Of a stretch of DNA of 48,040 bases, positions 35,116 through 43,984 are shown in pieces. The notes under the pieces are model-generated. The model worked only from the letters and a program-made list of their open reading frames with translations, did no database searches and was not told the DNA's origin. The position numbers and the translations under genes were made by a program. Numbering within the stretch: position 1 is the first letter of the stretch; each line of letters starts with the position of its first letter. This stretch comes from an uncultured Cellvibrio sp. (GTDB lineage: Bacteria > Pseudomonadota > Gammaproteobacteria > Pseudomonadales > Cellvibrionaceae). The DNA is taken from the NCBI GenBank assembly GCA_946481095.1, contig CAMLML010000030.1, positions 1 to 48,040 on the forward strand. The letters run 5' to 3'.

Positions 35116-36153
35116 TCATCGTTTGGCAGATTGCATTTCTGCTAACATTTTTTTCGCTTTGACATTGCCCTGGGCAGCCGCTTTTTTGAACCAATCTTTG
35201 GCGGAAGTCATATTTTTAGTGGCGCCTTTACCTGAAAAATACATGTAGCCGACGACGAACTGGGCTTCGTCATAACCTTGTTGTGCGGCTTTTAAATACC
35301 AGTTAAAGGCTGTTTTGGAGTTTTGGCGCACGCCCATTCCCTGATCCAACATATAACCCAGCATGAATTGCGCATAACGATGGTCTGACTGCGCTGCCTG
35401 ATTGAACAGAGCAAATGCGCCTGGATAGTCCTGTTCAACGAATTGCCCATCCATTAATAAATAAGCGAGGGAATATTGCGCATCCACATGGCCTGCCTCT
35501 GCAGCCTGTTGATACCACTTGACCGCTTGAGCAACATCTTTTTTGTTCCCATCCTGATACAAGAGTTTGGCCAATTGATATTGAGCCTGTGCATCACCCT
35601 GGTTTGCCAGTTGCTCAAGCCAGCGGATTGCACCGGCAGTATTTTTTTCAGTTAAATAGAGTTGCACCAGTTCCATTTGCGCTTTGGCGTTACCCTGGGT
35701 TGCGGCTTGCTCAAACCAGTGTTGGGCTTCGGCAATATTTTTTTCAATGTTCTCGCCAGCCACATAAAGCTGTGCCAGCTCCATTTGTGCTTGTTCATCG
35801 CCCCCGACTGCGGCTTTCTTCAGTGACACCAATGCAAGTTGAATGTCCTGTTCAACGCCTTCTCCCTTGAGATACATATTTGCCAACTCACGACTTGCGG
35901 GTGCAAAACCCTGACTGGCCGCTTTTTTGAACCAACCCAGAGCACGCCCGGCATCCGCAGGCATGCCGTAGCCATTTTTTTGCATCACGCCCATGTAATA
36001 ACGAGCCTCCGCATTACCGACGGCTGCCAGAGTTTTGAATTCTTGCAGGGCTTGATCATATTTTTGTTTGTTGAAGGCTTTGATACCGTCATTCAGGGTT
36101 GCAAAAATCGGGGAGCTTATAAACAGGCAGACGAGTAAGAAAAACTGTTTCAT
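35116..36153 (-). CDS. Sel1-repeat (tetratricopeptide-like) periplasmic protein
   Basis: A 345-residue protein with a signal peptide (MKQFFLLVCLFISSPIFA) and eight or nine Sel1 repeats of 33-36 residues. Each repeat follows AxxxLAxxYxxGxG...DxxxAxxWFxxAAxxG (for example AGRALGWFKKAASQGFAPAS). Sel1 solenoids scaffold protein complexes. ATG 36153 lacks a strong Shine-Dalgarno; an in-frame TTG at 36180 would add nine residues. The porin gene starts 52 bases after its stop, so they may be one transcript. No enzymatic domain. Confidence 0.88.
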   Translation of the reverse strand: MKQFFLLVCLFISSPIFATLNDGIKAFNKQKYDQALQEFKTLAAVGNAEARYYMGVMQKNGYGMPADAGRALGWFKKAASQGFAPASRELANMYLKGEGVEQDIQLALVSLKKAAVGGDEQAQMELAQLYVAGENIEKNIAEAQHWFEQAATQGNAKAQMELVQLYLTEKNTAGAIRWLEQLANQGDAQAQYQLAKLLYQDGNKKDVAQAVKWYQQAAEAGHVDAQYSLAYLLMDGQFVEQDYPGAFALFNQAAQSDHRYAQFMLGYMLDQGMGVRQNSKTAFNWYLKAAQQGYDEAQFVVGYMYFSGKGATKNMTSAKDWFKKAAAQGNVKAKKMLAEMQSAKR

Positions 36154-36424
36154 AGTGATAAAACCAGTAAGAACATTCAATCCTGAGGTGCTTAAATCAG
36201 GTGCGCGATGCTAACGCAATTTTAGGTAAAAGCATCATTGGTTTTACTTATTGTCACGCCATGGTTTTCGGTTTTCTACCGTGTTTTTCATGGCGCCGGG
36301 ATTCGCCCATCGTAAAGCGCAACAAGAAAACCCTGTTCGGTAGTAGATAAATGGGTGTTTTCAGTATTCACAAATGGCTAAAATGCCAGCCCAGTCATTT
36401 GGGTGTATTTATTAGGAAGACACA

Positions 36425-37213
36425 ATGAAGCCGTTTTTGCGTTTTTACCTGGCAGTTTTTTCTATATTGATCTGTGGCTGTGCCAGCCAGCCGGGTGTGG
36501 ATCATGCGGAAGATCTCAAACAGCTTCAGGCCGCCGCCGCCGAGAATAATGCTCAATGCAAAAGAGTAGAGCAGCGTCAGGATGAGACCCTGGTGCAATT
36601 ACAGCAAGTGCAAACACTTCTTGCAGAACAAAAGGCCTTGTTGGAAGCCAAGCCACAAGTGATCGAAAAAGTGACCCGCATTGCATGCCCGCCTGTCGCT
36701 GCACAGGCCAGCCATGTCGCCAAGCCAGCAAAAGAACAGCCTGATACTGACAAATTAATTATCGGATTGCGTGAGAATATATTGTTGACGGGTGTCAATC
36801 TGGTGATGTCTGCAAAAATAAGTCCGCAGTTGAATCACTCCATTCTCGATGCGCGCAATATACAAATGTTTGAGCGCAACAGTGAAGAATGGGTGAGGTT
36901 TACCCTCTATAACCCTGAAAATAATGAGCCTCATGTATTGGAGCGAAAACTCCAGGGTTTTCAAAATATCCAGGGCGCCAATAAAACCCAGGAGCGCCGG
37001 CCAACAGTTGAGATTCGATTTGCTGTGGGCAAGTTGAAACAAAAAGGTCAGTTTGTGTTGGCGGACAGAAGCCATTCCGATTTTCGCATGTTAGTGGGTC
37101 GTAATTTATTGCGTGATGTCATGTTGGTGGATGTCAGCGGAGAAAATATGGTTCCTGTTATCCGTGAAGAAAAAGATAAAAAAGAAACTGAAAATAAAGA
37201 TAAAAAAGAATGA
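36425..37213 (+). CDS. Retropepsin-like lipoprotein lacking the catalytic DTG
   Basis: A 262-residue lipoprotein with lipobox ICGC (Cys19) and a coiled coil at about 27-80. Residues about 112-240 match the RimB-like/ATP-dependent zinc protease (retropepsin-fold) family: IQMFERNSEEWVRF, ERRPTVEIRF, and LVGRNLLRDVMLVD. The family's catalytic D-T-G-A should lie near 131-138, where the sequence is KISPQLNHS, so it is probably not a protease. The tail is Lys/Glu-rich. AGGAAG lies five bases upstream of the ATG. It opens the three-gene amidoligase system and is 75 bases from the next gene. It may bind the peptide that the ligase modifies. Confidence 0.8.
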   Translation: MKPFLRFYLAVFSILICGCASQPGVDHAEDLKQLQAAAAENNAQCKRVEQRQDETLVQLQQVQTLLAEQKALLEAKPQVIEKVTRIACPPVAAQASHVAKPAKEQPDTDKLIIGLRENILLTGVNLVMSAKISPQLNHSILDARNIQMFERNSEEWVRFTLYNPENNEPHVLERKLQGFQNIQGANKTQERRPTVEIRFAVGKLKQKGQFVLADRSHSDFRMLVGRNLLRDVMLVDVSGENMVPVIREEKDKKETENKDKKE

Positions 37214-37288
37214 TATTGGCAGGACAATTTATTTATCTGTTTATCTGTCGTTAATAAAATCAAGCCGCTATTTCTTGGAAATTCGTGA

Positions 37289-38845
37289 ATGAAAAAATCA
37301 TCCAGAGCCCCTTTTTATACCATCATTGCCATCTTGATATTGGGCGGATTGATTACAGCCTGGATGCGCCATCAGTATATGGAAATTCCACTCACCCCCG
37401 GTGTCGAAAAACCGGTGTGGTTGATTGAGGCGAGAATTGATTTCGAGGCTACTGGTGAACCGGTCACAGCGCGCTTGGGATTGCCGGATAATCCCCCGGG
37501 TTATCGCAGTTTCAGTGAGCAAGCAGCAGCACCGGGATACGGCTATTCAGTCGTAACGGAAAATGGCGTGCGCCGTGGTGAATGGTCAAAACGTGAAGCA
37601 CTGGGGCCGCAGACGATTTATTACAAAACCCAATTTATTGATACGCCAATTGAAAATGATCGCACAGAAAATTTGCTTGATATCCCGCAAGCAGAGCATG
37701 TGGATTGGGATGGGCCATCACAGGAAACAGCGGCTGCACAGGTGTTGGAAATTGCCTGGGGGAAATCCAGCAGTGCACAAAGTTTGGCTCGTGAATTGAT
37801 AAAAATTTTTACGTCCAATGACATAGAACAAAATGCAGCGCTGCTATTGGCAGCGGAAACCGATAAATCGGCGCTGTTGGAAAAGTTACTGAATCAGGCC
37901 AATATTCCTGCACGTCCTGCGCTTGGTTTGTATTTGCAGGATGCGCGCCGCCACCAAAATCTGACACGACTCGTGCAAGTGTTTGATGGTGAAGAGTGGG
38001 TGTTATTCAACCCCTACACTGGCGAGCAAGGCGTACCTAAAAATTTATTGCTGTGGCACACCGGTGGTACGTCGATTCTCGATGTTGCCGGAGGCTCTCG
38101 TTCTCGTGTCAGTTTTTCGATGATTCACCAAACAGTTCCGGCATTGGATCTGGTTACAGCGCAAAAGAAAGAAAGTTTGTTCAGCATCTTGAGCATCCAG
38201 CATTTGCCGATTGAAGAGCAAAGCATGTTCAAGTTGTTATTGTTGTTGCCGATTGGTGCGCTGGTGGTTGTGTTTATGCGCATCATTATTGGTTTAAAAA
38301 CATCTGGCACCTTTATGCCAATTCTAATTGCCATGGCATTTTTGCAAACATCCCTGGTGTTGGGTGTTGCCAGTTTTGTTCTGGTGGTTGCCATGGGATT
38401 AGTCTTGCGCACTTATTTGTCGCGACTCAATTTATTATTAATTTCCAGAATTGCGACATTGGTAGTTTTGGTTATTTTTATTATTTCTGCATTAAGTTTG
38501 ATTGGCTATCAAATGGGCCTCAATACCGGCATGACGATTACTTTTTTCCCGATGATTATTATTGCCTGGACCATCGAACGTATGTCGATTCTGTGGGAAG
38601 AAGAGGGCCCGAAAGAAGTCATGATTCAGGGCGGTGGTAGTTTGTTGGTAGCTGTGCTTGCTTATATGTTGATGCAATTGTCGATTGTTGGGCATCTCAC
38701 GTTTAACTTTCCGGAATTAAATTTGGTGGCGCTTGCGTTAATTATGTTGATGGGCCAATACACAGGTTACAAATTGTCAGAGTTGCGTCGATTCCGCGCT
38801 ATGGTGGATAACGCTGAAATTGATAAAAAAGGAACTGATGCATGA
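37289..38845 (+). CDS. Inactive transglutaminase fused to seven transmembrane helices
   Basis: A 518-residue membrane protein. One N-terminal helix (FYTIIAILILGGLITAWM) is followed by a periplasmic domain (about 30-320) with a transglutaminase-like fold in which the catalytic triad is lost (the usual Asp position reads FNPYTG). The C-terminal part (about 325-510) has seven hydrophobic helices. This family is known next to RimK-like ligases and retropepsin-like proteins. It overlaps the ligase gene by four bases (ATGA). It probably forms a membrane anchor for the modification of a peptide or protein. Confidence 0.85.
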   Translation: MKKSSRAPFYTIIAILILGGLITAWMRHQYMEIPLTPGVEKPVWLIEARIDFEATGEPVTARLGLPDNPPGYRSFSEQAAAPGYGYSVVTENGVRRGEWSKREALGPQTIYYKTQFIDTPIENDRTENLLDIPQAEHVDWDGPSQETAAAQVLEIAWGKSSSAQSLARELIKIFTSNDIEQNAALLLAAETDKSALLEKLLNQANIPARPALGLYLQDARRHQNLTRLVQVFDGEEWVLFNPYTGEQGVPKNLLLWHTGGTSILDVAGGSRSRVSFSMIHQTVPALDLVTAQKKESLFSILSIQHLPIEEQSMFKLLLLLPIGALVVVFMRIIIGLKTSGTFMPILIAMAFLQTSLVLGVASFVLVVAMGLVLRTYLSRLNLLLISRIATLVVLVIFIISALSLIGYQMGLNTGMTITFFPMIIIAWTIERMSILWEEEGPKEVMIQGGGSLLVAVLAYMLMQLSIVGHLTFNFPELNLVALALIMLMGQYTGYKLSELRRFRAMVDNAEIDKKGTDA

Positions 38846-39867
38846 GTCAGTCTTCCGTGAGTGCAAAAAAAGTCTCTTCGTTGAGTCCTGCCGGAATAAA
38901 AAATTGGTGGAGTTCCTGGGTCAGTCCCTGGCAATTAAAACGCATGGGAATTCTCGGTATGAATTGCCGTAACCATGATTTTATTGCGGCTTACAATCCG
39001 CGCAGTTTATTTCCATTGGTAGACAATAAATTAAAAACCAAATTGCTTGCTGAAGAATACGAAGTGGCTACACCGAAATTATTTTTTGTGGTGAATTCAC
39101 AGCATGAAATTGCACACATAGAAGATAAATTAATGGCGTTGGAGGCTTTTGCTGTGAAACCGGCAAAAGGTTCCGGTGGTAAAGGTATTTTGGTTATTGT
39201 CGGGCGCAAGGGTGAAAAATTTATTAAATCATCTGGTGCTGAAATCAGTATTGAAGATATCCGCCGCCACATGTCCAACGCCCTTGCGGGTTTATATTCT
39301 CTGGGTGGCAAGCCCGATGCAGTGATCATTGAAGATTTGATTCAGTTTGATGATTATTTCAAAGATTATTCTTACGAAGGTGTACCGGATATCCGCATTA
39401 TTATTTTCAAAGGTTATCCGGTGATGGCGATGTTGCGTTTGGCTACGCATAAATCCGATGGCAAAGCCAATTTGCATCAAGGTGCTGTTGGTGTCGGTTT
39501 GGATATAGCGACTGGTCGCGCGCTAAAAGCCGTACAACATTCCAAACCTGTTACTCATCATCCTGATACCAAACGCGCATTAAACGAAATTCAAATTGCC
39601 GATTGGCGCAATTGGTTGTTGCTCGCGTCGCGCTGTTATGAAATGACAGGCTTGGGTTACATAGGTACTGATCTGGTATTGGATAAAGTGCGCGGCGCAC
39701 AATTGCTGGAATTAAATGCGCGCCCCGGTCTCGCTATTCAAGTTGCCAATGGGCGCGGATTGTTACCGCGTTTGCGCCACGTGGAGTCACTTAAAGAACG
39801 CATGCATCGCACCGCCGAACAACGTGTTGATTATGTGATGAAAACTTTTACGGCAGATGGTTTGTAA
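38842..39867 (+). CDS. RimK-like ATP-grasp alpha-L-glutamate ligase
   Basis: A 341-residue ATP-grasp protein. The ATP-binding Lys and glycine loop read VKPAKGSGGKGILVI, and the metal/substrate end reads LELNARPGLAIQVANG. Segment RIIIFKGYPVMAMLRLATHKSDGKANLHQG is specific to this RimK-like subfamily (split: RIIIFKGYPVMAML and KSDGKANLHQG). Members probably add glutamate or another amino acid to a carboxylate; the acceptor in this system is unknown. It is translated from an ATG overlapping the upstream stop. It is cytoplasmic, without a signal peptide. Confidence 0.88.
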   Translation: MSQSSVSAKKVSSLSPAGIKNWWSSWVSPWQLKRMGILGMNCRNHDFIAAYNPRSLFPLVDNKLKTKLLAEEYEVATPKLFFVVNSQHEIAHIEDKLMALEAFAVKPAKGSGGKGILVIVGRKGEKFIKSSGAEISIEDIRRHMSNALAGLYSLGGKPDAVIIEDLIQFDDYFKDYSYEGVPDIRIIIFKGYPVMAMLRLATHKSDGKANLHQGAVGVGLDIATGRALKAVQHSKPVTHHPDTKRALNEIQIADWRNWLLLASRCYEMTGLGYIGTDLVLDKVRGAQLLELNARPGLAIQVANGRGLLPRLRHVESLKERMHRTAEQRVDYVMKTFTADGL

Positions 39868-39896
39868 ATTTTCAAATTAATTCAGAGAGGCCAATC

Positions 39897-40748
39897 ATGA
39901 CGCTGATAATTCCGCCTCATATTCAAGATATAGGTTTCGCCGTTAAACGTCTGTTGCCATCGCGATTACAACAGCGAGTCGGGCCATTTATTTTTTTCGA
40001 TCATATGGGCCCTGCGCATTTTGCAGCTAATACAACCTCGGGTGATGTGCGGCAGCATCCGCATATTGGCTTGGCAACGGTTACTTATTTATTTTCGGGT
40101 GCGATGATGCATCGCGATAGTTTGGGTGTGGTGCAGCGAATTGAGCCGGGTGCAATTAATTTAATGACGGCAGGTAGTGGTATAGTCCACTCTGAGCGTA
40201 TGCCTGAAGATGTGCGTACGCAAAATATCACGGTTGAAGGAATACAAATCTGGTTGGCCTTGCCAACAGAACTGGAAAATTGTGAACCTTCTTTCGCTCA
40301 TTACCCCGCAACAGAAATTCCTTCTGTCGAATATGAAAAAATTCATGCACGAATATTAATTGGTCAGGCATTGGGTGTCAGGTCGCCAGTCAAAACTGCC
40401 AGCATGACTACATATCTTGATTTACAGTTATTCGCTGGCGCGCGCTATTTGCCTGATTATTTCAATCAAGAATTGGCAGTTTATGTTGTTCAAGGGAATG
40501 TAAAAATTAACAATGAAATACTGTCGGAATTTCATGTGGCTGTGTTGGACGCTGGCGCAACAATTGCTGCTGATCAAGACGCTCGCATTATGTTATTTGG
40601 CGGTGAGCCTTTAGCGGATGAACGTTTTATTCTGTGGAATTTTGTGGCCTCTTCTCGCGAAAAATTACGTAAAGCCGCCGATGATTGGGAACAGCAGCGA
40701 TTTACGCTGGTGCCGGGCGAATCCGAATTTATCCCCCTGCCCAAATAA
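39897..40748 (+). CDS. Pirin-family bicupin protein
   Basis: A 283-residue pirin homologue. The N-terminal cupin has the metal ligands in HPHIGLATVTYLFSG (two His), HRDSLG (His) and IVHSER (His/Glu region). The C-terminal cupin (about 155-270) is diverged. Pirins show quercetin dioxygenase activity or act as redox-linked regulators; which applies here cannot be told. AGAGAGG sits seven to eight bases before the ATG. It lies 30 bases after the ligase gene and may share its transcript, though a functional link is not indicated. Confidence 0.9.
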   Translation: MTLIIPPHIQDIGFAVKRLLPSRLQQRVGPFIFFDHMGPAHFAANTTSGDVRQHPHIGLATVTYLFSGAMMHRDSLGVVQRIEPGAINLMTAGSGIVHSERMPEDVRTQNITVEGIQIWLALPTELENCEPSFAHYPATEIPSVEYEKIHARILIGQALGVRSPVKTASMTTYLDLQLFAGARYLPDYFNQELAVYVVQGNVKINNEILSEFHVAVLDAGATIAADQDARIMLFGGEPLADERFILWNFVASSREKLRKAADDWEQQRFTLVPGESEFIPLPK

Positions 40749-40810
40749 ATAGCCAATAAACACGCAAATAACCCCATAGTTGTTCTGCATCAAGTTTTGC
40801 AAAAATCTGT

Positions 40811-40824
40811 TTGATGCAAATCAA
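40811..40824. promoter_or_regulatory. Perfect FNR/Anr binding site
   Basis: TTGATgcaaATCAA matches the FNR/Anr consensus TTGAT-N4-ATCAA at every defined base. Its centre lies about 68 bases upstream of the ATG of the 39-residue membrane protein. A class II activation geometry would put the transcription start near 40859; the -10 there is weak. Regulation by oxygen is inference. Confidence 0.7.
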
Positions 40825-40885
40825 ATCCTTCAGGCCATTACAAGCGCAATCTATCCCTGAGTAAACACACTTTTGGAGGTAGGTT

Positions 40886-41005
40886 ATGTTGGTATCAGGC
40901 ATAGTAGCGACAGCATCTTTGGCGGGTATTTTGGTTGTCATGTTCGCAGCTGCAGTGGTGTTAACCTTGATAGACAAAAAAGTGGATGCAGGCCGCGAGC
41001 ATTAA
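40886..41005 (+). CDS. 39-residue single-helix membrane microprotein
   Basis: A small gene with a strong ribosome site (GGAGG six bases before ATG). The product has a hydrophobic N-terminal helix (about 4-29, including GILVVMFAAAVVLTLID) and a charged end KKVDAGREH, so the C-terminus probably faces the cytoplasm. It belongs to no family I recognise. Size and shape resemble small accessory subunits of respiratory oxidases such as CydX, but the sequence differs. It follows a perfect FNR/Anr box, which suggests induction at low oxygen. The next gene starts 69 bases downstream. Confidence 0.65.
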   Translation: MLVSGIVATASLAGILVVMFAAAVVLTLIDKKVDAGREH

Positions 41006-41038
41006 CGAATTCGCTGTTTTAGTCGCAGGCAAGTCCCC

Positions 41039-41068
41039 TATAATGCCTCCGGTTTTTGTTGCCGGAGG
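41039..41068 (+). promoter_or_regulatory. TATAAT -10 and Shine-Dalgarno-masking hairpin before the GT4 gene
   Basis: TATAAT at 41039-41044 has no convincing -35. Perfect arms cctccgg (41046-41052) and ccggagg (41062-41068) enclose nine bases. The right arm contains the GGAGG used by the TTG start at 41074. In a longer transcript from upstream the hairpin would hide the ribosome site; in a transcript starting near 41051 the left arm would be partly missing. Confidence 0.55.
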
Positions 41069-41073
41069 TTGGT

Positions 41074-42318
41074 TTGTCATCCCGTCCCTTACGTATTGCC
41101 CTGCTGGGTTATAGAAGTCATCCTCACGTAGGTGGGCAGGGTATTTATCTTAAATACCTGAGTCGTTCTCTAACCGCATTGGGTCATCAAGTCGATGTGA
41201 TTTCCGGCCCGCCTTATCCTGAATTGGACGCAAATGTTCGGTTGATTAAAATCTCCAGTCTTGATCTCTATACGCATCCACATCCGACGCGCGCACTGCG
41301 TTTTCGTCATTTATTTTCCTGGGCTGATTTTTACGAGTGGTGGTCAAAATTAACCGGCGCTTTTGGCGAACCTTATTGTTTTGGTCGGCGATTAAAAACC
41401 TATTTTAAAAAAAATCCACCGCGATACGACATCATTCACGATAATCAAAGTCTTTGTCCTGCATTGATTGATTTTCAGGATGAATATCAAAATTTGGTAG
41501 TCACTATTCACCACCCGATTACACGTGACCGCGAATTGGCTTTGCAAGCCGCCGCTGACGATAAACACAGATGGCTGGTAAAACGCTGGTACAGTTTTGT
41601 TGAGGGCCAAATAAAAGTTGCGAGGCAATTACGCCATATAGTGACTGTTTCGCAACAATCAAAACAGGATATTGTTGACGCTTTTGTCATTCAACCTGAT
41701 CTCGTTAAGGTGATTCCTTGTGGCGTAGATGTTCAGGAATTTTCACCGCAACCACAAATCAAACGCGATCAGAATCGTTTGATCACTACCGCTTCGTCAG
41801 ATCAACCACTCAAAGGTTTATCTATTCTGCTGCAAGCCTTTGCTTCGCTGTTAGCAGAATTTCCAGATCTGCAATTAATTGTGATTGGAAAATTAAAAGA
41901 AAAAGGCGAAACGCAAAAAGAATTAAATCAATTGGGCTTGCAAGAGAAAGTGATATTTAAATCAGGCATCAGCACCGAAGAATTAATTGCAGAATACGCA
42001 AAGGCAACAATTGCTATAGTGCCTTCGCTTTACGAAGGTTTCGGTTTGCCGGCAGCAGAAGCATTAGCATGTGGTGTGCCGTTGATTTCATCAGATGGGG
42101 GTGCATTGCCTGAAGTGGTGGGTGATGCAGCTGTGTTGGTAAAAGCTGGTGATGTCGATCAATTAGCGAAAAAAATCGCGGAGTTATTGTGCGATGAAAA
42201 TTTGCGAAACATCTTATCGCAAAAAGGCAGGGAACATAGTTTGCAGCAATTAAGTTGGGATAGGGTTGCGGAGAGGATGGTGGGATTTTATTTGCAGAAA
42301 ATTGAGACCCCCTCCTAA
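41074..42318 (+). CDS. GT4-family glycosyltransferase
   Basis: A 414-residue GT-B glycosyltransferase. The N-terminal domain begins LRIALLGYRSHPHVGGQGIY, and the C-terminal donor site has EGFGLPAAEALACGVPLIS followed by GALPEVVGDAA, the EX7E pattern of GT4. It transfers a sugar from a nucleotide donor to an unknown acceptor at the cytoplasmic membrane face. TTG 41074 is chosen because GGAGG sits five bases upstream. The last residues ETPS and the stop come from the repeat at 42306. It opens a run of four genes with a ceramidase-like protein and a methyltransferase. Confidence 0.88.
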   Translation: MSSRPLRIALLGYRSHPHVGGQGIYLKYLSRSLTALGHQVDVISGPPYPELDANVRLIKISSLDLYTHPHPTRALRFRHLFSWADFYEWWSKLTGAFGEPYCFGRRLKTYFKKNPPRYDIIHDNQSLCPALIDFQDEYQNLVVTIHHPITRDRELALQAAADDKHRWLVKRWYSFVEGQIKVARQLRHIVTVSQQSKQDIVDAFVIQPDLVKVIPCGVDVQEFSPQPQIKRDQNRLITTASSDQPLKGLSILLQAFASLLAEFPDLQLIVIGKLKEKGETQKELNQLGLQEKVIFKSGISTEELIAEYAKATIAIVPSLYEGFGLPAAEALACGVPLISSDGGALPEVVGDAAVLVKAGDVDQLAKKIAELLCDENLRNILSQKGREHSLQQLSWDRVAERMVGFYLQKIETPS

Positions 42319-42476
42319 CTTCCCGTTCAGAAACCAGTCCTATGGTTTCCCCTTCGGGCAGCTTCGCTGTGCAAATTGCTCCTGCAATTTGTGGCAGGGG
42401 GAGGGGCTTTACTCCCTACTTTTTGCGGAGTTAAATTGTGTTCCCTCCCCTGCCAAGGGGAGGGCTAGGGTGGGGT
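42306..42476. repeat. Composite palindromic repeat, copy 2 (inverted relative to 5859)
   Basis: The left part (42306-42407) is the inverted copy of 5871-5971; then comes ctttactccctac and a right half gttccctcccctgccaagg ending tagggtggggt. The outer design matches 26201-26307. It supplies the stop codon of the glycosyltransferase gene. Confidence 0.88.
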
Positions 42477-42513
42477 AAGGATCCCCAAATCAAAAAAATA
42501 AACGAGACGATCT

Positions 42514-43287
42514 ATGAAACCAAAATACGCCAATCAAATTTTACTTGCGATTATTGCCCTATCAACATCGGCAATATTCTTTATCGCCCCCATTCCACAA
42601 GATCTGCACTATCACAATTTTGCAGACCAACGAACTCTCTGCAGTGTAAATCATTTTTGGAATGTGTTATCCAATCTGCCATTTTTATTGGTTGGTATTT
42701 ATGGGCTTTGGCGATTTAAAAAAATTGAAATCGATTATATTAAATCTGCTTATTGGTGTTTTTGTGTGGGTGTGATTCTGGTGTGTTTTGGTTCGGGTTA
42801 TTATCATTTTAATCCTAACAATCACACTTTGGTGTGGGACAGATTACCCATGACAATTGCTTTTATGGCGCTGTTCTCTTTGTTGTTGCATGAGCGTGTA
42901 TTATCAAATCCTAAAACCTTCACTTTGATTCCTTTGTTGATTATAGGTGCAGCATCGGTTTTTTACTGGGATTGGACAGAAACTCACGGGCGAGGTGACT
43001 TACGATTTTATGCATTGGTGCAATTTTTGCCGATCGTATTAATTCCTTTCATTTTATGGTTATATCCCAAGCGATATTTTCGCGGCAGTTATTTGTTATG
43101 GGCATTTGTTTTTTATTTTTTAGCAAAATTACTGGAGCATTTTGATGCAGCCATTTATCAATCGCTTGGGCAGATGAGTGGCCATAGTTTAAAGCATGTA
43201 TCAGCAGCAATTGCTGTGCTGTTGATTATACATGCGATGCCTGTCGGTAAAATGCCTGTGGACAGCAGAAAAAATGCAGACCATTGA
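42514..43287 (+). CDS. Ceramidase-family (CREST-like) membrane protein
   Basis: A 257-residue protein with seven hydrophobic helices. The conserved polar pattern of the alkaline ceramidase/CREST superfamily is visible: FGSGYYHFNPNNHTLVWDRLPM (as FGSGYYHFNPN and LVWDRLPM) and GHSLKHVSAA near the C-terminus. These Ser, Asp and His residues bind zinc in metal-dependent lipid amidases. It probably hydrolyses an amide-linked lipid, or is a structural relative without that activity. The methyltransferase ATG lies 14 bases inside its 3' end, so the two are coupled. Start is ATG 42514 after a weak ribosome site (GAGACGA). Confidence 0.75.
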   Translation: MKPKYANQILLAIIALSTSAIFFIAPIPQDLHYHNFADQRTLCSVNHFWNVLSNLPFLLVGIYGLWRFKKIEIDYIKSAYWCFCVGVILVCFGSGYYHFNPNNHTLVWDRLPMTIAFMALFSLLLHERVLSNPKTFTLIPLLIIGAASVFYWDWTETHGRGDLRFYALVQFLPIVLIPFILWLYPKRYFRGSYLLWAFVFYFLAKLLEHFDAAIYQSLGQMSGHSLKHVSAAIAVLLIIHAMPVGKMPVDSRKNADH

Positions 43288-43984
43288 TTTTCGTTATTTC
43301 CCTTTATTACCAAATGATGTTGTATTGGATCTGGGGTGTGGTGAAGGCCGACATTGCATAAATGCTTATTTGCATGAAAATGTGATCGCAATTGGTGTGG
43401 ATATAAGTTTTCGTGATTTGCAAACGACCCGGAATAAGTTTGAATCCTTTGCTGCGTTGGGACAGGGAAAATTTTATCTGCAACAAGTCAATGGTGCAAA
43501 ATTGCCTTTCGCGGATTCCAGCATTGATAAAGTTATTTGCAGTGAAGTGTTGGAGCATATCGCTAATTACTCTGCTTTTTTGCAGGAAATTGATCGCGTA
43601 TTAAAACCAGACGGATTGTTGGCTATTTCAGTTCCGCGTTTTTGGCCTGAAAAAATTTGTTGGTGGTTGAGTCATGCTTATCATCAGGTGGAAGGTGGGC
43701 ATATTCGCATTTTCAAGGCAAAACAACTTAAAGACGAGATTCATCAACAGGGTTTTGTTTGTTATAAACAACACTGGGCACACGCTTTACATGTTCCTTA
43801 TTGGTGGTTGAAATGTTTATTCTGGCAATCGCAGGATAATTCGCGTTTAATAAAACTCTATCATCGCTTGTTGGTGTGGGATTTAATGCAAAAGCCTTGG
43901 CTGACGAAAATGCTGGAGAAATGTTTAAATCCGTTAATGGGGAAAAGTGTGGTGATGTATTTTAAGAAAGGTTCCCCACTTTGA
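43274..43984 (+). CDS. Class I SAM-dependent methyltransferase
   Basis: A 236-residue methyltransferase with the SAM motif VVLDLGCGEGRH near residue 15 and post-I acidic residue in GVDISF. The middle has SSIDKVICSEVLEHI, typical of the UbiE/type-11 group, and ALLAISVPRFWPEKICWW-like LLAISVPRFWPEK. ATG 43274 overlaps the preceding stop by 14 bases. The acceptor is unknown; the neighbours suggest a lipid or sugar-lipid. The C-terminal KGSPL and the stop are encoded by the repeat at 43970. Confidence 0.88.
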   Translation: MQTIDFRYFPLLPNDVVLDLGCGEGRHCINAYLHENVIAIGVDISFRDLQTTRNKFESFAALGQGKFYLQQVNGAKLPFADSSIDKVICSEVLEHIANYSAFLQEIDRVLKPDGLLAISVPRFWPEKICWWLSHAYHQVEGGHIRIFKAKQLKDEIHQQGFVCYKQHWAHALHVPYWWLKCLFWQSQDNSRLIKLYHRLLVWDLMQKPWLTKMLEKCLNPLMGKSVVMYFKKGSPL

